Shown in pieces: positions 7,506 through 17,962 of a stretch of 34,095 nucleotides of DNA (the first letter of the stretch is position 1; each line of letters starts with the position of its first letter). A program made the position numbers and the translations under genes. Where the stretch lies: positions 1 to 34,095 of the forward strand of contig DATIZY010000180.1 of assembly GCA_035516895.1 (NCBI GenBank), read 5' to 3'. The notes under the pieces are model-generated. The model was not told the origin of the DNA. It saw only the letters and a list, made by a program, of their open reading frames with translations, and did not search any database. The stretch comes from Gp7-AA10 sp035516895 (GTDB lineage: Bacteria > Acidobacteriota > Thermoanaerobaculia > Gp7-AA8).

Positions 7506-8726
7506 ATGTTGAAACCGGTCGAGCTGGAAATCGAGCTTTTCTGCCGCGGCATGCGCATCGATCCATCCTGTCACACCGTGGATGACGGGCGCCGCATCGC
7601 CCGCACGCGCGCCGGACTCGGCTCCGGCCTGGAGATCGTCATTCCGTCGAGGCCGAAGGCGATCTGGGTGAACGTGCCGGTCGTCGAGCGCTTCGCAACG
7701 GAGTCGCCGTTCGTGCTCCACCGGCGCGACGGCGAATACCTGATCGCCGACACGCGCAACGCGACCGAGTACGGCGTCGAGATTCCGCCCGAGCCGGAGT
7801 GGTACGGCCGCAAGACGGCGTCGGGCGTCGAGATGTCCCGCATCGGCGTCCTGCAAGGCAACTACCTCGGCGTCTACGTTTCGAATCGATGCCTCTACTG
7901 GACATGGTCGCCCTCGGTCGCCTGCAAGTTCTGCACGACGGGAAAGAACGTCGGCGCGGCGGAGGAGTCGCGGAAAAAAGTCGAGGATGTCGTCGAGGTC
8001 GCGCGCGCGGCGCGCGAGGAATCGGGATCGGTGTTCACGCACTTCAACACGGGCTATCACTACGAGGACCGTCCCGACCGCGAGATCATTCATGGGCTTC
8101 GACAGTGCGAGCCGTTCGTGCGCGCGGTGCGCAACGAAGTGGGCGGATTCATCGGCGTGCAGGCCGTGCCCGTTCCGCGCGGCAACTGGCACGAATACGA
8201 AGCGCTCATCGAAGCGGGCACCGATCACTTCTCGTTCTGCTACGAGTTCGAGGATCCCGCGGTGTTCGCGCAGATCTGTCCCGGCAAAGCGGCGACCGTG
8301 GGCCAGCACGCGTTCTTCGAAGCGATGGAGCAGACCTCGCGGCTCCTGGGCAAAGGGCGCGTGTCGGGCGAGATCATCGCCGGAGTCGAGCCGATCGAGG
8401 CGACGAAGCGCGGCATCGATCGCATCGTGAATGCCGGGGCATTTCCGACCGTCTGCATTTTCCGGCCGACGGTCGGAAGCGAAATGGAGAACACTCCCCC
8501 GCCCGATCCCGAGGCGATGAAAGATGTGTTTGCGTACGTGTACGAGGCGTGCCGGCGCGCGTCGATTCCGGTCGGCGTGCTGCCGATCGAGGTCTCGCTC
8601 GTCGTGCAGCCGGAGGAAGCGGAGGCGCTCGTCGAACCGACCGTCGGCACGAAGCTCTACGCGCTGCGCAATCGCGTACTGCGCCAGATCGCGAAGCCGT
8701 ACGTCGCGTGGAAGGGCGCGCACTAA
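7506..8726 (+). CDS. Radical SAM protein with CX10CX2C cluster motif
   Basis: The 406-residue protein has Cys129, Cys140 and Cys143 in RCLYWTWSPSVACKFC. The ending CKFC followed by TTGKN, a following partial TIM-barrel pattern and NTGYHYEDRP/GGFIGVQAVPVPRG strands are consistent with a radical SAM enzyme. The first spacing is 10 residues rather than the canonical 3. Residues 1-125 form an N-terminal domain of unknown type. The chemistry and substrate are unknown, and the expected cofactor is [4Fe-4S] plus S-adenosylmethionine. The start at 7506 (MLKPVELEIELFCRG) is chosen because upstream sequence is antisense to the divergent 132-residue gene. Heptamer arrays lie on both sides of the pair. 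Confidence 0.7.
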   Translation: MLKPVELEIELFCRGMRIDPSCHTVDDGRRIARTRAGLGSGLEIVIPSRPKAIWVNVPVVERFATESPFVLHRRDGEYLIADTRNATEYGVEIPPEPEWYGRKTASGVEMSRIGVLQGNYLGVYVSNRCLYWTWSPSVACKFCTTGKNVGAAEESRKKVEDVVEVARAAREESGSVFTHFNTGYHYEDRPDREIIHGLRQCEPFVRAVRNEVGGFIGVQAVPVPRGNWHEYEALIEAGTDHFSFCYEFEDPAVFAQICPGKAATVGQHAFFEAMEQTSRLLGKGRVSGEIIAGVEPIEATKRGIDRIVNAGAFPTVCIFRPTVGSEMENTPPPDPEAMKDVFAYVYEACRRASIPVGVLPIEVSLVVQPEEAEALVEPTVGTKLYALRNRVLRQIAKPYVAWKGAH

Positions 8727-8731
8727 CACTT

Positions 8732-8910
8732 CTCAGGACTCAGGACTCAGGACTCAGGACTCAGGACTGAGTTTTCATCTCCAACACCGGTGAGGCAAAA
8801 CGGACGAGCGATCGCGGCCCACCCACAGGACTCAGGACTTAGGACTGAGGACTGAGGACTGAGTTTTCATCTCCAACACCGATGAGTCAAACTGGACGAG
8901 CATCGCGGCC
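8732..8910. repeat. Two heptamer arrays each followed by a duplicated 54-55-bp unit
   Basis: CAGGACT-type heptamers at 8732-8770 and 8827-8863 each run into a near-identical unit, 8765-8819 and 8857-8910. Both units begin GACTGAGTTTTCATCTCC and end ATCGCGGCC, with a handful of substitutions and one indel. Array plus unit therefore looks like a composite element duplicated in tandem directly downstream of the radical SAM gene. Confidence 0.85.
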
Positions 8911-8982
8911 GGCCTGCACCGGTTCCTCGCTCCGCTCGGGATGACGCGCGCGCCAAACCACAATCTCACGCGCGAGCGCAAC

Positions 8983-9064
8983 TGAGTCCTGAGTCCTAAG
9001 TCCTAAGTCCTGAGTCCTCTCAGTCCTCAGTCCTCAGTCCTAAGTCCTGAGTCCTGAGTCCTCT
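8983..9064. repeat. Heptamer tandem array (AGTCCTN orientation)
   Basis: About 11 units of AGTCCTG/AGTCCTA/AGTCCTC occur here, interrupted by two CTCTC breaks. It is the opposite sense to the arrays at 8732 and 8827, so the right side of the radical SAM locus mirrors the left side. The stretch 9065-9167 holds only a pyrimidine-rich tract and no recognised feature. Confidence 0.9.
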
Positions 9065-9167
9065 CAACTCTCTCTCCTCGTCCTCGTTTTCTGATCGTGA
9101 CGCGAATCACTCCGCCACAGGACGCGCGTCATAACGCGACGAGACGTCGCGGCGTAACTTGAGCTCC

Positions 9168-9278
9168 GTGAGGCGATCAACGAACACGCGCTCGTTCCGA
9201 ATCGGAATCGCAGCGGTTCTGGCTCTCGCAGCCGCGATCGCCATCATTCCGGAGTGGCGGGCGTCGGGCCTGTCCTGA
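9168..9278 (+). CDS. Possible 36-residue single-pass membrane peptide
   Basis: A GTG-initiated frame encodes a basic N-terminus (RRSTNTRSFR), one hydrophobic helix (IGIAAVLALAAAIAIIPEW) and a short tail. It stops 28 bases before the universal stress protein gene and runs the same way. TTGAG lies a few bases upstream as a weak ribosome binding site. A frame this short could be chance, and no homologue is recognised. Confidence 0.25.
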   Translation: MRRSTNTRSFRIGIAAVLALAAAIAIIPEWRASGLS

Positions 9279-9288
9279 CGCCCGACGC
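9261..9288 (+). promoter_or_regulatory. Hairpin in the leader of the stress-protein operon
   Basis: A perfect 9-bp stem, GCGTCGGGC pairing with GCCCGACGC, encloses a 10-base loop just ahead of the ribosome binding site (GGGAGG) of the gene at 9307. No U-tract follows, so it is not a standard terminator. It may affect mRNA stability or translation. Confidence 0.4.
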
Positions 9289-9306
9289 TCCGTCCGGGAG
9301 GCCCGC

Positions 9307-10161
9307 ATGAAACTGATTCTCGTTCCGACCGACATGAGCGAGACCGCGGCGCACGCACTCCGCTTCGCAAGCGCGATGGCGCAGCGTCTCGATGCGCATC
9401 TTCTCGTCCTCTACTCGGACACGTTCATGCCGCCGTTCGATTTCGGCGCGGCGGCCGCGTTCACGATCCGTCGCGAAGAGCTGATCGACAGCGCGCGCGA
9501 GCAGCTCGAGCTGCACGTCGAGCAGAACGTGAACCCCTCGGTTCCGTACGACGCGCGCGTGCTCGCGCAGTCGCCGATCGATGCGATTCTCGAGCAGGCC
9601 TGCGACACCGGCGCCGATCTGATCGTCATGGGCACACACGGGCGCGCGGGGATCCGCCGCCTGATCATCGGCTCGGTGACCGAGGCGGTGATCCGGCTGG
9701 CGACGGTTCCGGTGATCGCGGTCAACGCGTTCAGCGGCGAGTCGCCGTCGATCGACAAGATCGTAGTGCCGGTCACCTTCGACAGCCCGTCGCTCGAAGC
9801 GCTGCGTTACGCGGGCGCTCTCGCCGGCGGCGCCTCGCTCCTGCTCTATCGCGGCATCGAAGGCACGAAGGTGCCGAATGCGATCAACGAAGTGATCGCG
9901 ATCGAGGACTGGATCCCCCGGGATCTGCGCGGCCGCGCATCGATGAAAATCGTGAACACGCCGATGACCGCCGAAGAAATCGCCGAGTACGCGAAGGTCA
10001 ACGGCGCGGGGCTCATCGCCGCCGGCGTGCCGTCGTCGCCGCATCTCATCGAGAACCTGCTGCACGTCAGCCCGTGCCCGGTCCTGACACTGAACGAGCG
10101 CACGGTGCGCCTGACCGTGCCCGACCGAAAACTGCCGCTCACTGCCGTCGCCGTCTCGTAG
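9307..10161 (+). CDS. Universal stress protein, tandem UspA domains
   Basis: The 284-residue protein has two Usp domains. Domain 1 (about 1-143) starts MKLILVPTDMSETAAHAL and carries the ATP-binding signature GTHGRAGIRRLIIGSV (G-X2-G-X9-G-S), so it probably binds ATP. Domain 2 (about 150-284) keeps the fold pattern (KIVVPVTFDSPSLEALRYAGAL) but its nucleotide loop is degenerate (AAGVPSSPHLIENLLH). Such proteins act in the cytosol in responses to energy stress, hypoxia or redox change, often by binding a partner protein. Its gene leads a four-gene run with gaps of 10, 2 and 10 bases to the next three. A role linked to the HypC-like and radical SAM proteins is inferred from that context alone. 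Confidence 0.85.
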   Translation: MKLILVPTDMSETAAHALRFASAMAQRLDAHLLVLYSDTFMPPFDFGAAAAFTIRREELIDSAREQLELHVEQNVNPSVPYDARVLAQSPIDAILEQACDTGADLIVMGTHGRAGIRRLIIGSVTEAVIRLATVPVIAVNAFSGESPSIDKIVVPVTFDSPSLEALRYAGALAGGASLLLYRGIEGTKVPNAINEVIAIEDWIPRDLRGRASMKIVNTPMTAEEIAEYAKVNGAGLIAAGVPSSPHLIENLLHVSPCPVLTLNERTVRLTVPDRKLPLTAVAVS

Positions 10162-10171
10162 GAGGGTCGCC

Positions 10172-10459
10172 ATGTCTCTCGGATTGCCGGGTCAGATCAT
10201 CGAAATCGAAGGGGCCGTCGCTCTCGTCGATTTCTGGGGAACGCGCAAGCGAGTCCGCGTCGATGCGCTCGACGTGACGGTGATCGCCGGCGACTACATC
10301 ATCGAACACGAGGGCTCGGCGGTCCGCCGGATTCCGGTCGAAGAGGTCGCCGACACGCTCGGCATGTACGAGGTCGTGCTCTGCGAGGCGGGCGAAGATC
10401 CCGTGGCGCGAGAGGCCGCCGCGGAGCTCGCGGTCGAAGAGGAGCTCGAGCTCGTCTGA
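10172..10459 (+). CDS. HypC/HupF-family protein lacking the N-terminal cysteine
   Basis: The 95-residue protein begins MSLGLPGQIIEIEGAVALVDF and continues with RKRVRVDALDVTVIAGDYIIEHEGSAVRRI. This is the OB-like fold pattern of HypC/HybG/HupF chaperones of [NiFe]-hydrogenase maturation, which normally start MCLAIPG. In HypC, Cys2 (exposed after Met removal) holds the Fe(CN)2CO unit and contacts HypD and the hydrogenase large subunit. Here position 2 is Ser. The C-terminus carries an acidic extension (AAAELAVEEELELV). No hydrogenase, HypD, HypE or HypF gene is visible. It probably has a non-hydrogenase role in this operon. The ribosome binding site is GGAGGGTCGCC before the ATG. The start is unambiguous. 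Confidence 0.75.
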   Translation: MSLGLPGQIIEIEGAVALVDFWGTRKRVRVDALDVTVIAGDYIIEHEGSAVRRIPVEEVADTLGMYEVVLCEAGEDPVAREAAAELAVEEELELV

Positions 10460-10461
10460 CC

Positions 10462-11163
10462 ATGCGACTCGGAATTCTCACCGCGGGACCCTCTCCCCTG
10501 CCGCCGAGCGGCGACCTCTACGAGACGGTCTGCGTCGTCGACGCGAAAATCGCTCCCCCGCCGCCGCGGAATCTCCGCGAACGGGAGTGGCACGATGAGG
10601 AGCTCGCCGAGTTTCTTCGCTCGCTCGAAGTCGATTACGTCTTCGCCGCCGGCTATCCGTACATTCTCACGCCGCCGCTGCTGGAGGCGTTTCGCGATCG
10701 CGTGATCGTCGTGCAGAACGGCGACCTGATCGAGCGCGATGAAAACGGACGCCGGCGCTGGAGCGGCACCCATCCGGTGCTCGACGCGCTTGTCGCCGGC
10801 ATGAATTCGACGCGCACGTCGCTCTATTTCGCGACGGAGGACGTCGGCGAAGGGCCGCTGTTCCTCGTCGGGCCCCGCCATTCCGTGCCGGCGGTCGTGC
10901 AGGACGCGCTGAAGCGCGGCGACTTCGATTCGGTCTCGACGTACGCGCTTCTGCACAACCGCTGGATGCGGCAGTCGTGGCCCGCGCTGATCGCGCAGGC
11001 GATCGGAATTCTCGCCGCCGGCTCGATGAAGATCGTCGGCAACACGGTCTGGGTCGACGGCGCCCCCGGTCCCTGCCGCCTCGGTGAAGCTCCCGATTTT
11101 TGCGAGACGGAAATGGACGTTCTGCATCGCATCCCCTCGTCGTGTCCATTCATCGAATCCTGA
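10462..11163 (+). CDS. Formyltransferase-fold protein (PurN/HypX N-domain-like)
   Basis: The 233-residue protein resembles the formyltransferase fold shared by PurN, methionyl-tRNA formyltransferase and the N-domain of HypX. It has the strand-loop DYVFAAGYPYILTPPLLEAFRDRVIVVQNGDL (broken here as about residues 53-86), which corresponds to the AGYMRIL...IINIHPS region of PurN. It then has GTHPVLDALVAGMNSTRTSLYFATEDVGEGPLF, corresponding to the G-T-DAL...G...T-H-V---D-G region. The classical catalytic Asn/His/Asp set cannot be fully traced, because the PurN HPS position reads QNG. It may use or hydrolyse a formyl donor, but this is inference. It starts 2 bases after the HypC-like stop. HypX uses formyl-THF to make hydrogenase CO, so the neighbourhood is suggestive. 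Confidence 0.6.
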   Translation: MRLGILTAGPSPLPPSGDLYETVCVVDAKIAPPPPRNLREREWHDEELAEFLRSLEVDYVFAAGYPYILTPPLLEAFRDRVIVVQNGDLIERDENGRRRWSGTHPVLDALVAGMNSTRTSLYFATEDVGEGPLFLVGPRHSVPAVVQDALKRGDFDSVSTYALLHNRWMRQSWPALIAQAIGILAAGSMKIVGNTVWVDGAPGPCRLGEAPDFCETEMDVLHRIPSSCPFIES

Positions 11164-11173
11164 AGGAGACCTC

Positions 11174-12193
11174 ATGAGCCTCACCGTCATCTGGCAGCTC
11201 ACGCGCGAATGCGACCTCGGTTGTGAGCATTGCATCATGGTGCCGCGAAAAGCGACGCACGAGCTCACGACGTACGAGGCGTATCGCACGATCGATCAGA
11301 TCGCGACGGCGAAGCCGGAGCGGTTCGTGATCAGCGGCGGCGATCCGCTCGCGCGCCGCGACATCTTCGAGCTCGTGCAGTACGCGCGGCGGCGCGGCGT
11401 GAATCCGGCGGTCGTGGTCAGCCCGACGCGCAAGTTGACGGCCGAGAACGTGAGCAAGCTCCGCACGAACGGCGTGACGAAGCTCATCTTCAGCATGAAC
11501 GGCACTTCGCCGCAGCGCCACGATGCGATCAGCGGCGCTCCCGGCTCGTTCGCCGCGACGGTCCGTGCGATCCGCTGGGCGCGCGACGCGGGCATCTCGG
11601 TCGAGATCAACACGCTCGTCACGTGCGGCAGCGTCAGCGAGCTCGCGGCGATCGCGGAGACGATCGACTCCTTTCACATCGTCGCGTGGAACGTCTACTT
11701 TCTCGTGCCCGTGCCGGCGTCGCGGCGCAACGACGGCATCTCGCCGGCCGAGGCGGAGACGGCGTTCGCGGCGTTGTCGGCGATCGCGTCGCTGTCGAAG
11801 TACCGGATTCGCGTCGTCGAAGCGCCGCAGTTCCGGCGGTATCTCGTGAAGAAGAACGACTGGGCCGACTTCGCCGGCTACGTCGACAACGCGGAAATCG
11901 TCGACGAGGTCGTTTTCGTCACCGCCGACGGCGATGTGCAGCCGAGCGAGTTCCTTCCGCTGTCGGCCGGGAATCTCCGCGAGCAGCCGCTGAAGACGAT
12001 TCTGCGCTCATCGGATCTGCTCAATGCGCTGCGCGACCGCTCGAATCTCAACGGCAAGTGCAAACGCTGCGAGTACCGCAACAGCTGCGGCGGCTCGCGC
12101 GCGCGGGCCTGGGCAGCGACGGGCGATCTCTTCGCTTCCGATCCGCTGTGCGCGTACGAGCCCCCGGCGGCACTCGCTGCAGCGGCTGGTTAG
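11174..12193 (+). CDS. Radical SAM/SPASM-type enzyme (TIGR04053/NirJ-like)
   Basis: The 339-residue protein has the canonical CX3CX2C motif (Cys13, Cys17, Cys20 in CDLGCEHC) and the SAM-binding GGDP (about 56-59). Its C-terminal auxiliary cluster segment is CKRCEYRNSCGGSRARAWA...DPLC (Cys296, 299, 305, 326). GGSRARA and GD...DPLC are hallmarks of SPASM-like proteins near NirJ, AhbC and the TIGR04053 group, enzymes that act on tetrapyrroles or peptides. It probably contains one radical SAM and one auxiliary [4Fe-4S] cluster. The substrate is unknown. The start at 11174 follows AAGGAGAC at good spacing, 10 bases after the formyltransferase-like gene. The stop overlaps the convergent GGDEF gene stop by 4 bases (TTAG). 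Confidence 0.85.
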   Translation: MSLTVIWQLTRECDLGCEHCIMVPRKATHELTTYEAYRTIDQIATAKPERFVISGGDPLARRDIFELVQYARRRGVNPAVVVSPTRKLTAENVSKLRTNGVTKLIFSMNGTSPQRHDAISGAPGSFAATVRAIRWARDAGISVEINTLVTCGSVSELAAIAETIDSFHIVAWNVYFLVPVPASRRNDGISPAEAETAFAALSAIASLSKYRIRVVEAPQFRRYLVKKNDWADFAGYVDNAEIVDEVVFVTADGDVQPSEFLPLSAGNLREQPLKTILRSSDLLNALRDRSNLNGKCKRCEYRNSCGGSRARAWAATGDLFASDPLCAYEPPAALAAAAG

Positions 12194-13341
12194 CCCAGCC
12201 GGCGCTGCTTCGCCGCTTTCTGCCGGTACATCGCCTCGTCGGCGGCGCGCAGCGCTTCGTCCGGCTTGCCGTTGACCGGCAGGTATGCGTGGCCGGCGGA
12301 GAACGTGATCGCCGGTCCGCTTCCGCGCTCGAATCGCAATCGCTCGCGCACCTGCTCGAGGCGTCCGATGATGCCGTCCGGCGCGACGCCGGGAGCCACG
12401 ACCACGAACTCGTCGCCCGAGTAGCGGACCACGTGATCCTCCGGACGAAAGCTGCCCTGCAGCGCGCGGGCGAAGTGCTTCAGCGCCTCGTCGCCGGCGT
12501 GATGGCCGTACGCATCGTTGATCTGTTTGAAATCGTTCAGATCGAAGAAGAGGATCGTCGCACCGCTGTCGAAGGATTTGCGCAGCACCGCCGGAAGCGC
12601 GCGGCGATTGAGAAGGCCGGTCAGCGGATCGTGATCGACCAGCTCCTGCAGCACGCTCTGCGCGGCGAGCAGATCGGCGTTCGATTGCACGAGCTCCTGC
12701 TGAATCGTGCGGTACAGCGTCAGCACGCAGCCGAGCGCGATGATCCATTCGGCGCCCGTGTCGAACGACGAATACGACGCGAGGAAGAGGCCGATCGATT
12801 TCGATTCGTGCCACGGGTTGGCAACGACGCGCGTCGCGTGCGCCGCGGCCTCGCTCATCGCGAGCAGCGCACGGGCGCAGAATCCCGCGGCGAGCCACGG
12901 ATATCCGGGACGATGGCCGGCGAGGACGAACACCGCGCCGGCGGCGAGCACCGCGGCGATCACGATCGATTCAACGACGCCGAGAACGTCGAGCTTCGTG
13001 ATCAGGGCGGCGCCGAGCACGGCGAACGCGGCGATCGCGACGGTCCACGTCGCACTCGTGTCGGAGACGCGGCGCGCGCCGGCGGCGAGATACACCACGA
13101 ACGCCGTCTTGCACGCGATGTATCCGAACATGCAGAGCGCGAAGCCGAGGCGCGTGGCCGGGTTCGTGTACCAGAAGATCACCGTCACCGCGAGCGCGCC
13201 GAGGTTCGCGGTCCACGCGTAGAGCCACGGGCGCAGCTCCACGCGTTTGACCGAGCGCGTGAAGACGAAGAAGAAAATCGCGATCGTCAGCGACGATGCG
13301 ATCTGCGCGGTCGTGCTCCAACGCCAGAGGAGCAGTTCCAT
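12190..13341 (-). CDS. Membrane-bound GGDEF diguanylate cyclase
   Basis: The 383-residue protein has about six to seven hydrophobic helices in residues 1-200, starting MELLLWRWSTTAQIASSL. They form an integral-membrane sensor of unknown signal. The C-terminal GGDEF domain begins at DHDPLTGLLNRRAL. The catalytic motif is SGDEF in VRYSGDEFVVVAPG, an accepted variant of GGDEF, and RPED five residues ahead is an intact RxxD inhibitory site. It should make c-di-GMP from GTP with product inhibition. The ATG at 13341 is preferred because the longer open frame upstream is antisense-type noise over nifJ. It follows nifJ by 74 bases on the same strand. A PilZ protein at 29966 is a possible effector, though it is far away. 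Confidence 0.9.
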   Translation of the reverse strand: MELLLWRWSTTAQIASSLTIAIFFFVFTRSVKRVELRPWLYAWTANLGALAVTVIFWYTNPATRLGFALCMFGYIACKTAFVVYLAAGARRVSDTSATWTVAIAAFAVLGAALITKLDVLGVVESIVIAAVLAAGAVFVLAGHRPGYPWLAAGFCARALLAMSEAAAHATRVVANPWHESKSIGLFLASYSSFDTGAEWIIALGCVLTLYRTIQQELVQSNADLLAAQSVLQELVDHDPLTGLLNRRALPAVLRKSFDSGATILFFDLNDFKQINDAYGHHAGDEALKHFARALQGSFRPEDHVVRYSGDEFVVVAPGVAPDGIIGRLEQVRERLRFERGSGPAITFSAGHAYLPVNGKPDEALRAADEAMYRQKAAKQRRLG

Positions 13342-13415
13342 GGATGCTGCAATTGTAACCGCGGAGCCCGTTCTCGATCGGCTCGCGGCCGCGACAGAGC
13401 CAGCTCGACGTGGCG

Positions 13416-16907
<3,492 letters not shown>

Positions 16908-16963
16908 GCTTCGCAAGTTAGCGCCGCGCCGAACAGCGGCCGATGCGCCGGGTCACCCGGGTA

Positions 16964-16979
16964 TGTGATGATGGTCACC
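16964..16979. promoter_or_regulatory. CRP/FNR-family-like binding site between nifJ and the rhodanese gene
   Basis: TGTGATGATGGTCACC has TGTGA and TCACC half-sites separated by 6 bases, close to the CRP consensus TGTGA-N6-TCACA. A second GGTCACCC lies at 16951. It ends 2 bases before the rhodanese ATG and about 57 bases upstream of nifJ. It could regulate nifJ and would block rhodanese expression when occupied. Confidence 0.35.
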
Positions 16980-16981
16980 CT

Positions 16982-17446
16982 ATGAAAAAACTACCGTTCG
17001 TGATCGGCGGGATTGCCGTCGTCGCGCTGCTCGCATTCGCGCTCCTGCACAAGCCGGCGTCGCAAACGCAGGCGCCGGCTTCCGTCGAAGCGACGACCAC
17101 CCAGGAGCCGGAGCTCGCGGCGGTGCCGCGGACGCAGCTCGCGGCGGCGAAGCAGGAGGTCGACAAGGAATCCGTACTCGTGATCGACGTCCGCGACGTC
17201 GACTCCTATGTCGCCGGCCACGTCCCCGGCGCGCTGCAGATTCCGCTGGCACGCATCGAAGGCGAAGTCAATTACCTGCCGCGGGACAAACCGATCCTCA
17301 CCTACTGCACGTGACCGGCGGAGGAGTCGAGCGCCCGTGCGGCGCTGATCCTCAACAATGCCGGCTTCAAGGCCACCGCGCTGTCAGGCGGATTCCGCGC
17401 ATGGGCGGATGCCGGATACGCGGTGAAGAAGGGACAGGAGCGCTGA
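16982..17446 (+). CDS. Rhodanese-domain protein with in-frame TGA at the active site; likely selenoprotein
   Basis: The reading frame spans 154 residues if TGA at 17312-17314 is read as selenocysteine (position 111). An uncleaved or cleavable N-terminal hydrophobic helix (LPFVIGGIAVVALLAFALL, about 4-22) places the domain in the periplasm. The rhodanese domain shows VLVIDVRDVDSYVAGHVPGA, then ILTYCT, then TGA, then PAEESSARAALIL, and closes with TALSGGFRAWADAGYAV. The TGA falls exactly where rhodaneses have the catalytic Cys (YCTC-P-type loop). The frame downstream is a perfect rhodanese C-terminus with no other stop. A SECIS-like hairpin follows the TGA. The expected role is sulfur or selenium transfer or redox chemistry. 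The alternative is a recent nonsense mutation or a base error (TGC to TGA). Confidence 0.75.
17321..17353 (+). promoter_or_regulatory. Candidate bacterial SECIS element
   Basis: Starting 6 bases after the TGA, GAGGA (17321-17325) pairs with TCCTC (17349-17353). After a small internal loop, AGCGCC (17330-17335) pairs with GGCGCT (17341-17346) around the loop CGTGC. The apical loop begins 21 bases after the TGA and has G as its second base. This fits the known spacing and loop rules for bacterial SECIS hairpins read by SelB. Confidence 0.6.
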
Positions 17447-17473
17447 TCGCGCCTCCTGAGCCGCGAAGACGGC

Positions 17474-17498
17474 GAAGGATCTCACAAGGAGATCCTTC
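17474..17498. terminator. Hairpin between convergent genes, probable bidirectional terminator
   Basis: A perfect 10-bp stem (GAAGGATCTC/GAGATCCTTC) with a 5-base loop lies between the rhodanese stop (17446) and the convergent cytochrome stop (17529). The U-tract is poor on both strands, so termination may be weak or Rho-assisted. Confidence 0.5.
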
Positions 17499-17528
17499 CC
17501 GTTTCGCGCCCGGAATGCCGCTTCGTGC

Positions 17529-17849
17529 TTATTTCTTGAGCGTGCGGATGAAGCCGACGAGACCTTTGATCTGATCGTCGGTCAGGCCCTTCGCCTTGTA
17601 GTCATGACCCTTCACGCCTTCGGGACCGTCGCTGATGATCGTCGTCAGCTGCGCGTCGGTCTTTCCCTGGACCTCGTCGGATGCGAAGTTCGGGATCTTT
17701 TTCATTTTCGCCATCGGCGTGTCGGCCGCTCCGGTCTTCCCGTGGCAAGCGGCGCACTTCGTCTGGAACAGCGCCGCGGCGTCATCCGCCGCGAACATCG
17801 GGAGTGAGACAAGGGACAACGCAATGAGAACGATTGTCAGTTTTTTCAT
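17529..17849 (-). CDS. Periplasmic monohaem c-type cytochrome
   Basis: The 106-residue precursor has a signal peptide (KKLTIVLIALSLVSLPMFA, cut before ADDAA) and one haem site, CAACH, in ALFQTKCAACHGKTGAADTP. A C-terminal helix (DDQIKGLVGFIRTLKK) is typical of class I cytochromes. A candidate distal Met lies in the middle region (PMAKMKKIP), but the usual position near the C-terminus (GVKGHDYKAKG) lacks one, so axial ligation is uncertain. The start at 17849 is supported by GGAGG 8 bases upstream. It follows a paralogous cytochrome gene by 113 bases and ends the minus-strand respiratory cluster. Its likely job is carrying electrons across the periplasm between the inner-membrane cytochromes and the outer-membrane conduit. 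Confidence 0.9.
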   Translation of the reverse strand: MKKLTIVLIALSLVSLPMFAADDAAALFQTKCAACHGKTGAADTPMAKMKKIPNFASDEVQGKTDAQLTTIISDGPEGVKGHDYKAKGLTDDQIKGLVGFIRTLKK

Positions 17850-17962
17850 CTGGATTCCTCCAGAAGACACGATAGGCGCCGCGAGGGCGCCCATCCATGA
17901 CTGACAAACGAACGTGATGTGATGAAAACGGGATGCTTATGTGATGCTCGAGATCCTTCGCG

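Noticed and set aside
6990..8729. Long minus-strand open frame covering the whole radical SAM gene (579 codons)
   Set aside because: Only its last 132 codons look like a protein and have a ribosome binding site. The rest is Arg/His/Asp-rich antisense of the + gene, a usual effect of high third-position GC.
6521..9064. CRISPR array
   Set aside because: The repeats are 7 bp in direct tandem with no spacers and no cas genes.
10172..12193. [NiFe]-hydrogenase maturation operon
   Set aside because: Only a Cys2-less HypC-like protein is present. HypA, B, D, E, F and hydrogenase subunits are absent.
17311..17574. Separate + gene starting at the rhodanese TGA in another frame
   Set aside because: The translation is Arg/Gly-rich noise, whereas the original frame read through the TGA gives perfect rhodanese sequence.
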